This document shows, in pieces, positions 34,068 to 43,479 of a DNA stretch of 64,000 nt. The notes beneath the pieces were generated by a model that worked only from the letters and a program-made list of their open reading frames with translations, searched no databases and was not told the DNA's origin. Position numbers and translations under genes: made by a program. How positions within the stretch are numbered: position 1 is the first letter of the stretch; the number at the start of each line of letters is the position of its first letter. The stretch is from positions 186,001 through 250,000 of the forward strand of contig NZ_NEQV01000007.1 in the NCBI RefSeq assembly GCF_002799245.1, given 5' to 3'. The DNA is from Stenotrophomonas maltophilia. Its GTDB lineage: Bacteria > Pseudomonadota > Gammaproteobacteria > Xanthomonadales > Xanthomonadaceae.

Positions 34068-34805
34068 ATGAGCGTCGAGAACTACGATCAGTTGGCCCTG
34101 TTCGCCCTGGTGGCGCGGGAGCGCAGCTTCACCCGGGCCGCTGCCCAGTTGGGCATGTCCCAGCCTGCCCTCAGCCGATCGATGCGTCAGCTGGAGGAGC
34201 GCCTGGGCGTGCGCCTGCTTGCCCGGACCACCCGCAGCGTTTCGCCCACCGAGGCCGGAGAACAACTGCTGCGGGTGATTGCCCCGCGTTTCGAGGAGAT
34301 CGATTCGGAGCTTGCCCAGCTCAATGCGTATCGCGACAAACCCGCCGGGCGCCTTCGCATCACCGCAGGAGAACACGCTGCACTGACCGTGATGCAGCCC
34401 GTGCTGGGCAAGTTGCTGCCAGCCAACCCCGACCTGAACATCGAAGTGATCGTCGACTACGGGCTGACCGACATCGTGGCCGAGGGCTTCGACGCCGGCA
34501 TCCGCATGGGCGAGCAGGTGGCCAGGGACATGATTGCCGTGCGTGTTGGGCCTGACCTGCGCATGGCCGTGGTCGGTTCGCCTGGCTACTTCCAGCGCCA
34601 TCCAAAGCCGAAATCACCGCACGACCTGACCCGGCACAACTGCATCACCATCCGCCTGCCGACCCACGGCGGAATTTTCGCGTGGGAGTTCGAGAAGAAG
34701 GGCCAGGAGCTGAAAGTACGGTTCCCCACATCGCGATTGCGCGATCCAGGCGAATGCCTGGACGATATACGGGCGGGCCCGCGATCCAGCGGAGCGTTGC
34801 GCTAG
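34068..34805 (+). pseudogene. LysR-family regulator with truncated C-terminus
   Basis: The first 220 residues are a normal LysR protein: helix-turn-helix (SFTRAAAQLGMSQPALSRSM) and most of the effector domain (AGRLRITAGEHAALTVMQPV, VGSPGYFQRHPKPKSPHDL). Family members of this type run about 300 residues and end with the second half of the effector domain. Here, after about ELKVRFP, the sequence becomes unrelated and stops at 245. I infer a 3' deletion or frameshift. DNA binding may survive without a full sensor domain. Confidence 0.65.
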
Positions 34806-35095
34806 GGAGTTGTGCGGTTGCGCTGAGCGTAGGCCAATAGCGCGCTGGCAAGCAGGCCCAGTACCACCATCGATGGGAGCAGCCAGGTTTCGATGGCAAG
34901 ATCGACGCTGCCCAGGAAGATTGTCGTGCCGCGGATGAAGTACGGGTGGACTTCACCCGTGCCCGCGTTCGGGACCAGGGGTGCGTGCTGCAGCTGCCAG
35001 GTGCTGATGAAGTAGGAGGCGACCGCCCCCGTGATCGCCACTGCGCCGAGCGTCCACCCGGCGATCGCGGCCATCCGGCGTGAAGTCCTTTTCAA
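34802..35095 (-). CDS. Small membrane protein, two TM segments
   Basis: A 97-residue protein from a TTG start with an excellent ribosome site (GGAGGGG, five bases upstream). Membrane segments are at about 9-30 (AIAGWTLGAVAITGAVASYF) and 68-90 (WLLPSMVVLGLLASALLAYA). It overlaps the last bases of the truncated LysR gene on the other strand. No function recognised. Confidence 0.6.
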   Translation of the reverse strand: MKRTSRRMAAIAGWTLGAVAITGAVASYFISTWQLQHAPLVPNAGTGEVHPYFIRGTTIFLGSVDLAIETWLLPSMVVLGLLASALLAYAQRNRTTP

Positions 35096-35249
35096 TGGCG
35101 CCCCTCCTTCATGTTGGCTGTGACCAGCTGACTATCGTTGCGGATTGCGTTGGCCGCACTGCCGCCCTCTGCAGCCGCCCCGATGATAGCGCCGGGCTGG
35201 GCTGCCGGTGACTGGCGGAGCCGGCCAGCGGCTGGCACGACCCGGGCGA

Positions 35250-35777
35250 TCAGCCTGCGGCTTCCAGCCCCTTGCCTGCCGCATCCATCCGCAGCGAGGC
35301 CAGGTACCGGCAGTACTTGCCCACGAAAATGCCGGTGAACCCGCCCGCCAGCAGCAGGTAGGCGGCACTGAAGCCGGCATGGGCAACCAGCGACGGCGAC
35401 ACCGCAAATGCGACTTCGAAGCCGTACTTCACCACGAAGGTGATCAGCAGCAGCGGCAGCAGGCTGAAGTCCGCGCTGCGCCAGAGCTTGCCGGTGCTGC
35501 GGTCCAGCGTCAGCTTCAACCGGTTCAGCAGCAGCCAGGCCAGCGCGGCCCCGGTGCCGATACCGGCCAGCCATTCGCTCCAGGCGGCCAGCGACGCGCC
35601 GAAGCGATGACTGATCGACCACGCCCCCCACACGGCGAACAGGGCCGGCACGATCGCCAGCTTCTGCAGCGAGGTCTCACCCGGCTTCATGGCGGCGATG
35701 CCCCGGGTGATCAGGAAGGCCAGGAGCAGCCAGACCCAGACCGGGGTCTGCGAGGCGAGTTGCTGGAGCATGTTCAT
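35250..35777 (-). CDS. DUF6622-like inner-membrane protein
   Basis: A 175-residue protein from the ATG at 35777 (AAGGGGA upstream). It has about five membrane segments, including VWVWLLLAFLITRGIAAM, FSLLPLLLITFVVKYGFEVA and GFSAAYLLLAGGFTGIFVGK. The pattern recalls small conserved membrane proteins of the DUF6622 type. No motif for catalysis. It is followed on the same strand by the small two-TM gene after 154 bases. Confidence 0.6.
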   Translation of the reverse strand: MNMLQQLASQTPVWVWLLLAFLITRGIAAMKPGETSLQKLAIVPALFAVWGAWSISHRFGASLAAWSEWLAGIGTGAALAWLLLNRLKLTLDRSTGKLWRSADFSLLPLLLITFVVKYGFEVAFAVSPSLVAHAGFSAAYLLLAGGFTGIFVGKYCRYLASLRMDAAGKGLEAAG

Positions 35778-35983
35778 GAGCGGTCCCCTTGGTGAGTGGT
35801 GGCGAGGTGCCCTCGCCTTGGCGCTCACTATTCGCTTCCGCCCGGGTTGCAGCCAGTGACAGCTGTCAGGTGTCGGATATTACGGGGTAGCCGCCGATGC
35901 GGAGATCGTGCGGATACCCACGGCATCGGCCGGGCCTGCGCCCCCAAGCTCCAGGCAACCTCAGCGGTCATCCGGCCTGAAAC

Positions 35984-37843
35984 TCATGTTCCTTCCGGTG
36001 CGAGCATCTTTCTATCAAACTCAAGGCGTTCATCCAGGTGCCTCCGGGCGACCCCCAGTTCACTCTCGATATAGTTGAAGGCTCCCGTGAAAGCGTTGCT
36101 GGCCAGCTTCTGGTGCGGAGGAGCCAATTCTCCAGCCATACTCATCAGGACCTCCTTCAGCCGCTTGAGCCAGGGCCATTCGCTCTCCAGCACTCCTCTT
36201 CCGTCACGCGCATATCGATGCGTCAGGGCATCCAGAAGCCTTGAGCGTACACAGCCGTCGTCAAGAAGAAGCGCGGCAAATTCCTGGGCATCCACCAGAT
36301 GCAGCCATGGTTGCTCTCCTGGCTGCTCGTTTTCATTGAATTGCAGGGCATCCAGCCGCCCCTCGGAAATATCCTGCATCCACTTGCGCGTCTCGCCCTG
36401 GAGTTCATCCGTGCGTTTACGGGCAATGTGCTCGCGGATCACATCTGCCGCTGCATTGAACGTCTTGCCTGATGAGTGATAGATGTAGCCAGCGTACTGC
36501 ATGGTGGACAGCTCCCGCCCGCCTCCCAAGTCCTCGTCCGTCAAACGCACCTGGTACGTCTTCAGATAGGCTTCCAGCCAGGCTTTCACCTGGGTTTCCC
36601 TTGGCAGCAGGCCGTCTCCGAGCTCAAACAACTGGAGGTGAATATCCACGACATGCAGCAGAATGCCGGCGTCGTAGATCCGCCCGTTGTGGATTTCGTC
36701 CAGCAGCCTGCTCTTCTGCTCCCGGAAGCGCGCTACACCTATCTTCCCTGGTTCGCGCAGCCATTGCCATGCGGGTTGCGCCTGATCTCCAACGATCAGG
36801 CGGTGGGTGGAAAGAACCTGCTCAAGGTACTGATCATCTATTTCACCATCGCACCACAACCTTGCCATCATTGCAGGTGAAATGATGGGGTCCAGTGCCC
36901 CCATCGTCGAAAGTCGACCATGCACTTCGATCAATCTGCGATCTTTCTCGCTGCGCTTGGCATTCGACCCCAACGCTTTTACTGTCTCAGCCAGGTCCAC
37001 CTGCGCCCTGCCAATGGTGTCACTACGCAATAGCGACCCCACCGCCACCGAGAAGGAAAGCAGTGAGAGCATGACTTTGCTCGATCGCTCAAGCCTGGGC
37101 GCGGCGACGACCAATCGTTGCACATCAAAGATGAGCGCGCGCACACTTCGATAGTTCACGCTATCAAGCGCTTTCAGCACGCCGGCAAGCAATTTCAGAT
37201 TGCCCAGGACGCAGTCTCGAAGCGATTGGACTGAAAGTTCAGAAGCCACCTCACGCAAGACCTGCTCAGCTTCGGCGCCAACCCGCAACGTCTTGCCGAT
37301 TACTTTTTCCTTCCAGCGCTGGTAGACGGGGTCCTCGCCAAGCTCACTTTCGTTGGCGATCACGATCACCTTCAGTCCCACGCCCTCGACATAGCGATTG
37401 ACGACGGCCAATCTTTCGGCCAGGGGCATGCTTGATCTTTCGAAATCGTCGAACACGAGCACGTGACTTCCCGGCTCCCCCAGCCACTTGAGAAGCCCGC
37501 TGCCCTCATTGCCGCTCAGGAGGGAGCCCCCGGTAAACTTGCCGTCCGCAAAGCGCAGGCCGCGCATCATCAGCGCGCCCATGGCCTGCATTTCTGGAGA
37601 CGTCAGTTTGGGGTGCCGCTGAGCGGCAAACTGATTGATCAGATCCTGATGGGAATCTGCACCAAAGAAGCTTGCGATCAGTGCTTTGGGGCGCTCAGGC
37701 TGCTTGGCAGCTGTCAGACCGAAATAGTTCTTGATGAATCGAGTCTTCCCGCAGCCCCAGGGCCCAGTGATAAGTACGGCCGTGCCCGGGTCGACATGAC
37801 CTTCGATGTACGCGTTCAAGTAGCCTTCTACCTGATCTTCCAT
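35984..37843 (-). CDS. KAP-family P-loop NTPase
   Basis: A 619-residue cytoplasmic ATPase starting MEDQVEGYLNAYIEGH. Walker A is GPWGCGKTRF (about 27-36) and Walker B is HVLVFDDFERS (about 130-140), followed by the sensor-like LKVIVIANESEL. These are the marks of the KAP group of STAND-like NTPases. It lacks the membrane segments inserted in many KAP proteins. The C-terminal 400 residues are helical with no recognised domain. KAP ATPases occur in several antiphage systems, but this one is a lone gene in chromosomal context. A defence role is only a guess. Confidence 0.75.
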   Translation of the reverse strand: MEDQVEGYLNAYIEGHVDPGTAVLITGPWGCGKTRFIKNYFGLTAAKQPERPKALIASFFGADSHQDLINQFAAQRHPKLTSPEMQAMGALMMRGLRFADGKFTGGSLLSGNEGSGLLKWLGEPGSHVLVFDDFERSSMPLAERLAVVNRYVEGVGLKVIVIANESELGEDPVYQRWKEKVIGKTLRVGAEAEQVLREVASELSVQSLRDCVLGNLKLLAGVLKALDSVNYRSVRALIFDVQRLVVAAPRLERSSKVMLSLLSFSVAVGSLLRSDTIGRAQVDLAETVKALGSNAKRSEKDRRLIEVHGRLSTMGALDPIISPAMMARLWCDGEIDDQYLEQVLSTHRLIVGDQAQPAWQWLREPGKIGVARFREQKSRLLDEIHNGRIYDAGILLHVVDIHLQLFELGDGLLPRETQVKAWLEAYLKTYQVRLTDEDLGGGRELSTMQYAGYIYHSSGKTFNAAADVIREHIARKRTDELQGETRKWMQDISEGRLDALQFNENEQPGEQPWLHLVDAQEFAALLLDDGCVRSRLLDALTHRYARDGRGVLESEWPWLKRLKEVLMSMAGELAPPHQKLASNAFTGAFNYIESELGVARRHLDERLEFDRKMLAPEGT

Positions 37844-37971
37844 GCTGAATCTCCGTGGTTATGATCTTGCCGATCCTTGCGCCATGGCGATCGTACACCA
37901 CGGAGCTTCATGTCGATTCGCGCTGCATGGCAGCGGTAAACATCCCGGCTTTCGTGGCCATGAGCGGGCAC

Positions 37972-38841
37972 TCAGACCCGGGCAGCCCGCACACCTGCCC
38001 GATACCGCTCCACCCACTCCAGCGACGGCGCAATGCCGCCGAACGGGAACAGGTGCGGGCTGACCTCGCCATGGGCATCTGTCAGCCCCTGCACCAGGCG
38101 ATCCACGAACACCTCCGGCCCTGCCGTGCCGAGCAGCCGGCCGATCGAGACGCCATAGCGGGCCAGCATCGATGCACTGGCGCCCACGCCGCACATCGCG
38201 GCGTAACGCAGCAGCCGGGGGATGCTGGCCGGCCCCGGCACGCCGACCAGCACGGGAACCGTGATGCCACGCGCGCGCAGTGCCTCCAGCCAGGCCAGCA
38301 CGAGATCGGCATCGAACGCGAACTGGGTGACGATCGAGGGCGCCATGCCGCGTGCTTCGATGCCCTGGCACTTGCGCTGGAGTGCCTGCCAGCGTTCGTC
38401 GCTGCCCATCACCGGGTGACCTTCCGGGTGCCCGCCGATGGCGACGGCCTTGATGCCGGACTGCTCCAGAAGGCCGGTGTCGATGATCGAAGCGCTGTCG
38501 GCAAACGGTCCGGCAGGCGTGGCCAGATCGCCAGCGATCAGCAGGCAGCGCTCCACCCCGGCTTCGCTGGCGGCGCGGCCCATGAAACGCTCAAGCGCAG
38601 TGCGCGATGCGATGCGGCGGGCAGAGAGATGCGGCATCGGCTCGAAGCCAAGCCCGCGCACCGTGCGCGCGGCGACCAGTCGCGCGTCGTCGTCCTCGCT
38701 GGCCAGGTAGGGAATGGAGATGATCGTGCCAGGTGGTATGCGGGCCGCCTCGGCGCGCAGTGCCGGCATGGCTTTCGCGCTGACTTCCAGCGAGAAGGCG
38801 TTGATGAAGGCTTGCGCCCGAAGTGAGGTGCCTGCCGACAT
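37972..38841 (-). CDS. metF: Methylenetetrahydrofolate reductase-type protein
   Basis: A 289-residue MetF-like TIM barrel with SLEVSAKAMPALRAEAARIP, the flavin/folate-site stretch LIAGDLATPAGPFADS, and FDADLVLAWLEALRARGITV. It starts at the ATG that overlaps the metR stop (TGATG), so the two are coupled. It would supply 5-methyl-tetrahydrofolate. The linked methionine synthase MesD is of the folate-independent type, so this protein may instead act on a different one-carbon carrier; that is speculation. It differs from canonical MetF at the N-terminus. Confidence 0.75.
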   Translation of the reverse strand: MSAGTSLRAQAFINAFSLEVSAKAMPALRAEAARIPPGTIISIPYLASEDDDARLVAARTVRGLGFEPMPHLSARRIASRTALERFMGRAASEAGVERCLLIAGDLATPAGPFADSASIIDTGLLEQSGIKAVAIGGHPEGHPVMGSDERWQALQRKCQGIEARGMAPSIVTQFAFDADLVLAWLEALRARGITVPVLVGVPGPASIPRLLRYAAMCGVGASASMLARYGVSIGRLLGTAGPEVFVDRLVQGLTDAHGEVSPHLFPFGGIAPSLEWVERYRAGVRAARV

Positions 38842-39755
38842 CAACGCGCTCCGCCCACAGTGCCGGCCAGCGGCGAGCTGTTGCGGGCCAGTTCGATGAA
38901 GGCCTGCAGGTAGTCGATGCCGGTATCCGCCTCGCGCGCGCCCAGGTAGATCTGCTTGGGGATGCCCTTCGCGCCCAGCCGCACCGGCACCACGTCCATG
39001 CGCGCGGCGTACTCTTCCACCAGCCAGCGCGGCATGGCGGCGACTCCCCGCCCGCTGGCCACCATCTGCATCATGATGTCGGTGGTTTCAATGGCCTTGT
39101 GGCGCCGCGGCGTGATGCCGGCCGGCAGCAGGAACTGGTTGTAGATGTCCAGGCGCTCGAAGGGCACCGGGTAGCTGATCAGCACTTCCTGGCTGAGCTG
39201 GCGCGGCTTTACGTGGTCTACCTTGGCCAGGGCGTGGCCCTTGGCCACCACCAGCACCTGCTCGTAGTCGAACACGGGGATGAACTTCAGGCCCGGCTTC
39301 AGCAGTGGGTCGGGCGTGACCAGCAGGTCGATCTCGTAGCCGAACAGCGCGCCGATGCCGCCGAACTGGAACTTCTGCTTGACGTCCACATCCACATCCG
39401 GCCAGGCGGCCAGGTAGGGCGAGACGATCTTCAGCAGCCACTGGTAGCAGGGATGGCATTCCATGCCGATGCGCAGCGCACCACGCTCGCCCTGGGCGAA
39501 CTGGCCCAGCCGTTCCTCGGCCAGGTCCAGCTGCGGCAGCACCCGGTTGGCGACGGCCAGCAGGTACTGCCCGGCCTGGGTCAGCCGCAGACTGCGGCCT
39601 TCGCGCAGCCAGACATCGGTGCCGAGCTGCTGCTCGAGCTTCTTCATGCTGTGACTCAGGGCCGACTGGGTCAGGTTGAGCACGCCGGCGGCGGCGGTGA
39701 GCGACCCCTGCTGCTCGACCTGCTGCACGATGCTGAGGTGGATGCGTTCCAGCAT
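38841..39755 (-). CDS. metR: LysR-family regulator, MetR-like
   Basis: A 304-residue full-length LysR protein: helix-turn-helix GSLTAAAGVLNLTQSALSHS, then an effector domain with LRIGMECHPCYQWLLKIV, characteristic of MetR (homocysteine sensor). It is divergent from msuE-mesX-mesD and coupled to metF. A near-consensus MetR box lies in the 75-base divergent gap. It probably activates both transcripts under methionine limitation. Confidence 0.85.
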   Translation of the reverse strand: MLERIHLSIVQQVEQQGSLTAAAGVLNLTQSALSHSMKKLEQQLGTDVWLREGRSLRLTQAGQYLLAVANRVLPQLDLAEERLGQFAQGERGALRIGMECHPCYQWLLKIVSPYLAAWPDVDVDVKQKFQFGGIGALFGYEIDLLVTPDPLLKPGLKFIPVFDYEQVLVVAKGHALAKVDHVKPRQLSQEVLISYPVPFERLDIYNQFLLPAGITPRRHKAIETTDIMMQMVASGRGVAAMPRWLVEEYAARMDVVPVRLGAKGIPKQIYLGAREADTGIDYLQAFIELARNSSPLAGTVGGAR

Positions 39756-39760
39756 GACGA

Positions 39761-39818
39761 TGAATCCTGCTCATGGATTGGTGAAGTAATACCATTTTAC
39801 GTCATGGAAAGGCATGAC
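39761..39818. promoter_or_regulatory. Candidate MetR sites between metR and msuE
   Basis: TGAA-TCCTG-CTCA at 39761-39773 differs by one base from the MetR pattern TGAA-N5-TTCA. A second palindrome, GTCATG-N6-CATGAC, lies at 39801-39818, next to the msuE start. Both are in the 75-base divergent promoter. Confidence 0.5.
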
Positions 39819-39830
39819 TAGCATCGGGTC

Positions 39831-40421
39831 ATGCTTTCACCCACCCGCTCCCTTCGTATCGTCGCCGTTTCCGGCGGACTGCAGCGCCCCTCACGCGCCG
39901 CCACCCTGTGCGAGCACCTGCTCGACCTGATCGGCGAATGCACGCCCAGCGAACCGCACCTGATCGAGCTGGGCCAGCTGGCACCACAGCTGGCTGGCGC
40001 GCTGTGGCGCTCGCAGCTGCCCGAAGCGGTCGAGCGGCAGCTGGTCGCCGTTGAACAGGCCGACGTGCTGGTGGTGGCCACGCCGGTCTACCGCGGCTCC
40101 TACACCGGCCTGTTCAAGCACTTCTTCGACTTCATCGACCAGGATGCACTGGTCGATACCCCGATCCTGCTGGCCGCTACCGGCGGCAGTGAGCGCCACG
40201 CACTGGTGATCGACCACCAGCTGCGGCCGCTCTTCAGCTTCTTCCAGGCCCGCACCCTGCCCCTGGGCGTGTACGCCACCGACCGCGATTTCGCCGAGGG
40301 ACGCGTGCACAACGAAGCACTGATCCAACGCGCGCGGCTGGCGGTGCAGCGGGCAATGCCGTTGCTGGCGCTGCCCCAGCGTGCCGCGCCCGCCGTCGCC
40401 GAGGCCACCGCAGCCCTTTGA
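39831..40421 (+). CDS. msuE: NAD(P)H-dependent FMN reductase, MsuE-like
   Basis: A 196-residue flavodoxin-fold reductase with RIVAVSGGLQRPSRAATLCE (flavin phosphate loop), ADVLVVATPVYRGSYTGLFK and the C-terminal RTLPLGVYATDRDF. MsuE-type enzymes supply reduced FMN to monooxygenases in sulfonate use. Here it is followed directly by mesX and mesD, so I infer that it supplies reduced flavin to MesX or links sulfur scavenging to methionine synthesis. First gene of the MetR-divergent operon. Confidence 0.8.
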   Translation: MLSPTRSLRIVAVSGGLQRPSRAATLCEHLLDLIGECTPSEPHLIELGQLAPQLAGALWRSQLPEAVERQLVAVEQADVLVVATPVYRGSYTGLFKHFFDFIDQDALVDTPILLAATGGSERHALVIDHQLRPLFSFFQARTLPLGVYATDRDFAEGRVHNEALIQRARLAVQRAMPLLALPQRAAPAVAEATAAL

Positions 40422-40478
40422 ATGCCAAATGCCACCGACCTGCATTTGGATGTGACCCCGCAAACCGGAACGCCGCCC

Positions 40479-41456
40479 ATGACGACCGACACCTTCACCT
40501 TCAGCATCACGCGCATCCCCTTCAACGAGGATTACCAGCCGGCCGAGGGCACGCGCATCACCACCAACTTCGCCAACCTGGCCCGCGGCGCGTCCCGGCA
40601 GGAAAACCTGCGCAACACGATCAGCATGATCAACAACCGCTTCAACGACCTGGCCCATTGGGACAACCCGAACGCGGACCGCTATGCGGTCGAGCTGGAC
40701 ATCATCTCGGTGGAGATGCACATCGATGGCGGCGATGGCAGTGATCCGTTCCCGTTGATCGAGGTGCTGCGGCCGACCATCGTCGACACCCGCACCGGCG
40801 CGCGCAGCGAAGGCATCGTCGGCAACAATTTCTCGTCGTACGTGCGTGACTACGATTTCAGCGTGGTGCTGCCGGCCAGCAACGAGGGCAAGGCCACCTT
40901 CGGCATTCCGGACGGCTTCGGTGACCTGCACGGCAAGCTGTTCAAGCACTTCCTGGACTCGGACGCCTACCGCGCCAATTTCAGCAAGGGCCCGGTCATC
41001 TGCATCAGTGTTTCCAGCAGCAAGACCTACCACCGCACCGAGAACCATCACCCCATCCTGGGCGTGGAGTACCGCCAGGATGAGTTCTCCCCCACCGACC
41101 AGTACTTCGACAAGATGGGCCTGCAGGTGCGCTACTTCATGCCGCCGGGCAGCGTCGCGCCGCTGGCGTTCTACTTCCAGGGCGACCTGCTGGGCGATTA
41201 CTCGAACCTGGAACTGATCGGCACCATCAGCACGATGGAAGCTTTCCAGAAGATCTATCGCCCGGAGATCTACAACGCCAATTCCGTGGCCGGCAAGGTC
41301 TACCAGCCCAGCCTGAAGCACCAGGACTATTCCTCCACCCGCATCGTCTACGACCGCGAAGAGCGCAGCCAGCTGGCGGTCAGGCAAGGCCGGTTCACCG
41401 AAGAACACTTCATCAAGCCGTACCGCGCCGTGCTTGAGCAGTGGGCCGCCCGCTGA
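40479..41456 (+). CDS. mesX: MesX (DUF1852), partner of methionine synthase MesD
   Basis: A 325-residue protein, start MTTDTFTFSITRIPFNEDYQ; the open frame begins 57 bases earlier but family members start here. Conserved blocks include TRITTNFANLARGASRQENL, NNRFNDLAHWDNPNADRY and SSTRIVYDREERSQLAVRQG. DUF1852 proteins (MesX) are reported to be needed with MesD for folate-independent, oxygen-dependent methionine synthesis; the chemistry is not fully known. It sits between msuE and mesD with short gaps. Confidence 0.85.
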   Translation: MTTDTFTFSITRIPFNEDYQPAEGTRITTNFANLARGASRQENLRNTISMINNRFNDLAHWDNPNADRYAVELDIISVEMHIDGGDGSDPFPLIEVLRPTIVDTRTGARSEGIVGNNFSSYVRDYDFSVVLPASNEGKATFGIPDGFGDLHGKLFKHFLDSDAYRANFSKGPVICISVSSSKTYHRTENHHPILGVEYRQDEFSPTDQYFDKMGLQVRYFMPPGSVAPLAFYFQGDLLGDYSNLELIGTISTMEAFQKIYRPEIYNANSVAGKVYQPSLKHQDYSSTRIVYDREERSQLAVRQGRFTEEHFIKPYRAVLEQWAAR

Positions 41457-41495
41457 TCCATCGATTTTCCATTCGCCCCCAGGACACCAGAAACA

Positions 41496-42530
41496 ATGCC
41501 GACGAAGACGCTGCTCCCCACCTCCACCGCAGGCAGCCTGCCCAAGCCCTCCTGGCTGGCCGAGCCCGAAAAGCTCTGGTCCCCCTGGAAGCTGCAGGAC
41601 GAGGGCCTGATTGAAGGCAAGCAGGACGCCCTGCGCCTGTCCCTGCAGGAACAGCAGCATGCCGGCATCGACATCGTCAGTGACGGCGAGCAGACCCGCC
41701 AGCATTTCGTCACCACCTTCATCGAGCATCTCAGCGGTGTTGACTTCGAGAAGCGCGAAACCGTGCGCATCCGCAACCGCTACGATGCCAGCGTGCCGAC
41801 CGTGGTGGGCGCCGTGAGCCGCCCCAGGCCGGTGTTCGTCGAGGATGCGAAGTTCCTGCGCCGCCAGACCACGCAGCCGATCAAATGGGCGCTGCCCGGC
41901 CCGATGACGATGATCGACACGCTGTACGACGCGCACTACAAGAGCCGTGAAAAGCTGGCCTGGGAGTTCGCGAAGATCCTCAACGAGGAAGCACGCGAGC
42001 TGGAGGCGGCCGGCGTGGACATCATCCAGTTCGACGAGCCGGCCTTCAATGTGTTCTTCGACGAAGTGAACGACTGGGGCGTGGCCGCCCTGGAACGGGC
42101 CGTCGAGGGCTTGAAGTGCGAGACCGCCGTGCATATCTGCTACGGCTACGGCATCAAGGCCAATACCGACTGGAAGCAGACGCTGGGGTCGGAATGGCGC
42201 CAGTACGAAGAATCGTTCCCGAAGCTGCAGGCCTCCAGCATCGACATCATCTCGCTGGAATGCCAGAACTCGCACGTGCCGATCGACCTGATCGAGCTGG
42301 TGCGCGGCAAGAAGGTGATGGTGGGCGCCATCGATGTGGCCTCCAACACGGTGGAAACACCGGAGGACGTGGCCAACACCCTGCGCAGGGCGCTGCAGTT
42401 CGTCGACGCCGACAAGCTCTACCCGAGCACCAACTGTGGCATGGCGCCACTGGCACGCGACGTCGCGCGGGGCAAGCTGCGGGCACTCAGTGCCGGCGCG
42501 AAGATCGTGCGCGAGGAGCTTTCGGCATAA
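41496..42530 (+). CDS. mesD: MesD, core-type methionine synthase
   Basis: A 344-residue MetE C-terminal-domain-like enzyme without the MetE N-terminal half. Zinc-site motifs are visible: HICYGYG, ISLECQNSH and YPSTNCGMAPL. Other blocks are SDGEQTRQHFVTTFIEHLSG and WALPGPMTMIDTLYDAHYKS. MesD transfers a methyl group to homocysteine with the help of MesX rather than from folate. Third gene of the msuE-mesX-mesD operon, 39 bases after mesX. Confidence 0.85.
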   Translation: MPTKTLLPTSTAGSLPKPSWLAEPEKLWSPWKLQDEGLIEGKQDALRLSLQEQQHAGIDIVSDGEQTRQHFVTTFIEHLSGVDFEKRETVRIRNRYDASVPTVVGAVSRPRPVFVEDAKFLRRQTTQPIKWALPGPMTMIDTLYDAHYKSREKLAWEFAKILNEEARELEAAGVDIIQFDEPAFNVFFDEVNDWGVAALERAVEGLKCETAVHICYGYGIKANTDWKQTLGSEWRQYEESFPKLQASSIDIISLECQNSHVPIDLIELVRGKKVMVGAIDVASNTVETPEDVANTLRRALQFVDADKLYPSTNCGMAPLARDVARGKLRALSAGAKIVREELSA

Positions 42531-42578
42531 CCCAGGACGAGGGCCCGCGCAAACGAGCCCTCAGCCCACCCTTCGGAT

Positions 42579-43232
42579 TCATGCGTCCATTCTGCCTGGC
42601 AGGGCTGGCGCCTGGTGTTTCGCCCGTGCCAGCCGCAGGAAGAAGTACGCGATCACGACCAGGCCCATTGCCGAAGGCAGCAGCTGTGACCAGGGCTGCC
42701 CCACGCGGACGACGTTGCCGACCAATGCAGAGAGCATGGCGAACACCGAGGCGGTCATCTTGTAGGTGTGCTCGAACCGCCAGATCGAGCCGTGCCAGCG
42801 CCTGGGGAACGCCCACTTGGCGGCGTCGTAAAGCAGGACCAGCCACAGCGCGGCGACGGCGGAGTAGTCCACCGCCGTGAGCCTGCCTGCGCGAAGCAGG
42901 ACCTCCATCGAAAGAGGCAGCGCGATCACAAAGGCGGCCAACAGCACCACGCCATCGATCAGCGCCGGCCCCCTTCCCTGCATGCGGGCCGCGCGCAGGC
43001 CCCCCATCAGCTGATACGGGACCAGCAGGCTCAGGACCGCGAACGCGGGCAGGAACCGGAAGAAGATCGTGCCGATGGCGGCCGTTGCACACACCACCAG
43101 GGCGAGGCAGAAAAAGGTGGTCCCGAGCCGCTTGTGCGCCACCGTCCCCTTCTGCCGGAACAGCACGAGGAACCCTGCTGCCAGCGCGGCGGAGCCCGCA
43201 GCTACGTGAATCACGATATTTGCCAGATGCAC
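42579..43232 (-). CDS. DUF2306-like membrane protein
   Basis: A 217-residue protein from a GTG start with AGGGGGA upstream. It has about six membrane segments, including IVIHVAAGSAALAAGFLVLF, RLGTTFFCLALVVCATAAIG and LLPSAMGLVVIAYFFLRLAR. The opening HLANIVIHVAAG and the conserved KGTVAHKRLG loop are typical of small heme- or quinone-type membrane families of the DUF2306 kind. Function unknown. It converges on mesD. Confidence 0.65.
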   Translation of the reverse strand: MHLANIVIHVAAGSAALAAGFLVLFRQKGTVAHKRLGTTFFCLALVVCATAAIGTIFFRFLPAFAVLSLLVPYQLMGGLRAARMQGRGPALIDGVVLLAAFVIALPLSMEVLLRAGRLTAVDYSAVAALWLVLLYDAAKWAFPRRWHGSIWRFEHTYKMTASVFAMLSALVGNVVRVGQPWSQLLPSAMGLVVIAYFFLRLARAKHQAPALPGRMDA

Positions 43233-43479
43233 GGCTTCCCCCTGGAATGTGCAGGACCCACGCGGAGAGGCGGCATTGCCCTCCTTGCCCGCTCACTTTC
43301 GTACGCCTTCCAGGCCGGCCGCACGCGGAGGGTGACGAAGGGCTGCCGGGGCCGACGAAACAGGCTGCAGCCGGACCCAGTAGCTGCCTACGCCCCCGTG
43401 GGAAGGCGGAGTGCGCGCATAACCAATGCCTGCGCACACGTCGCGGCAGTCGTTGCGCGAGCCCCGGAGGAATCGCCGC

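Noticed and set aside
39891-42275. A 794-codon minus-strand open frame
   Set aside because: It is antisense to msuE, mesX and mesD, which have clear domains and starts. The antisense frame reads as low-complexity Val/Leu/Gly sequence typical of a high-G+C shadow.
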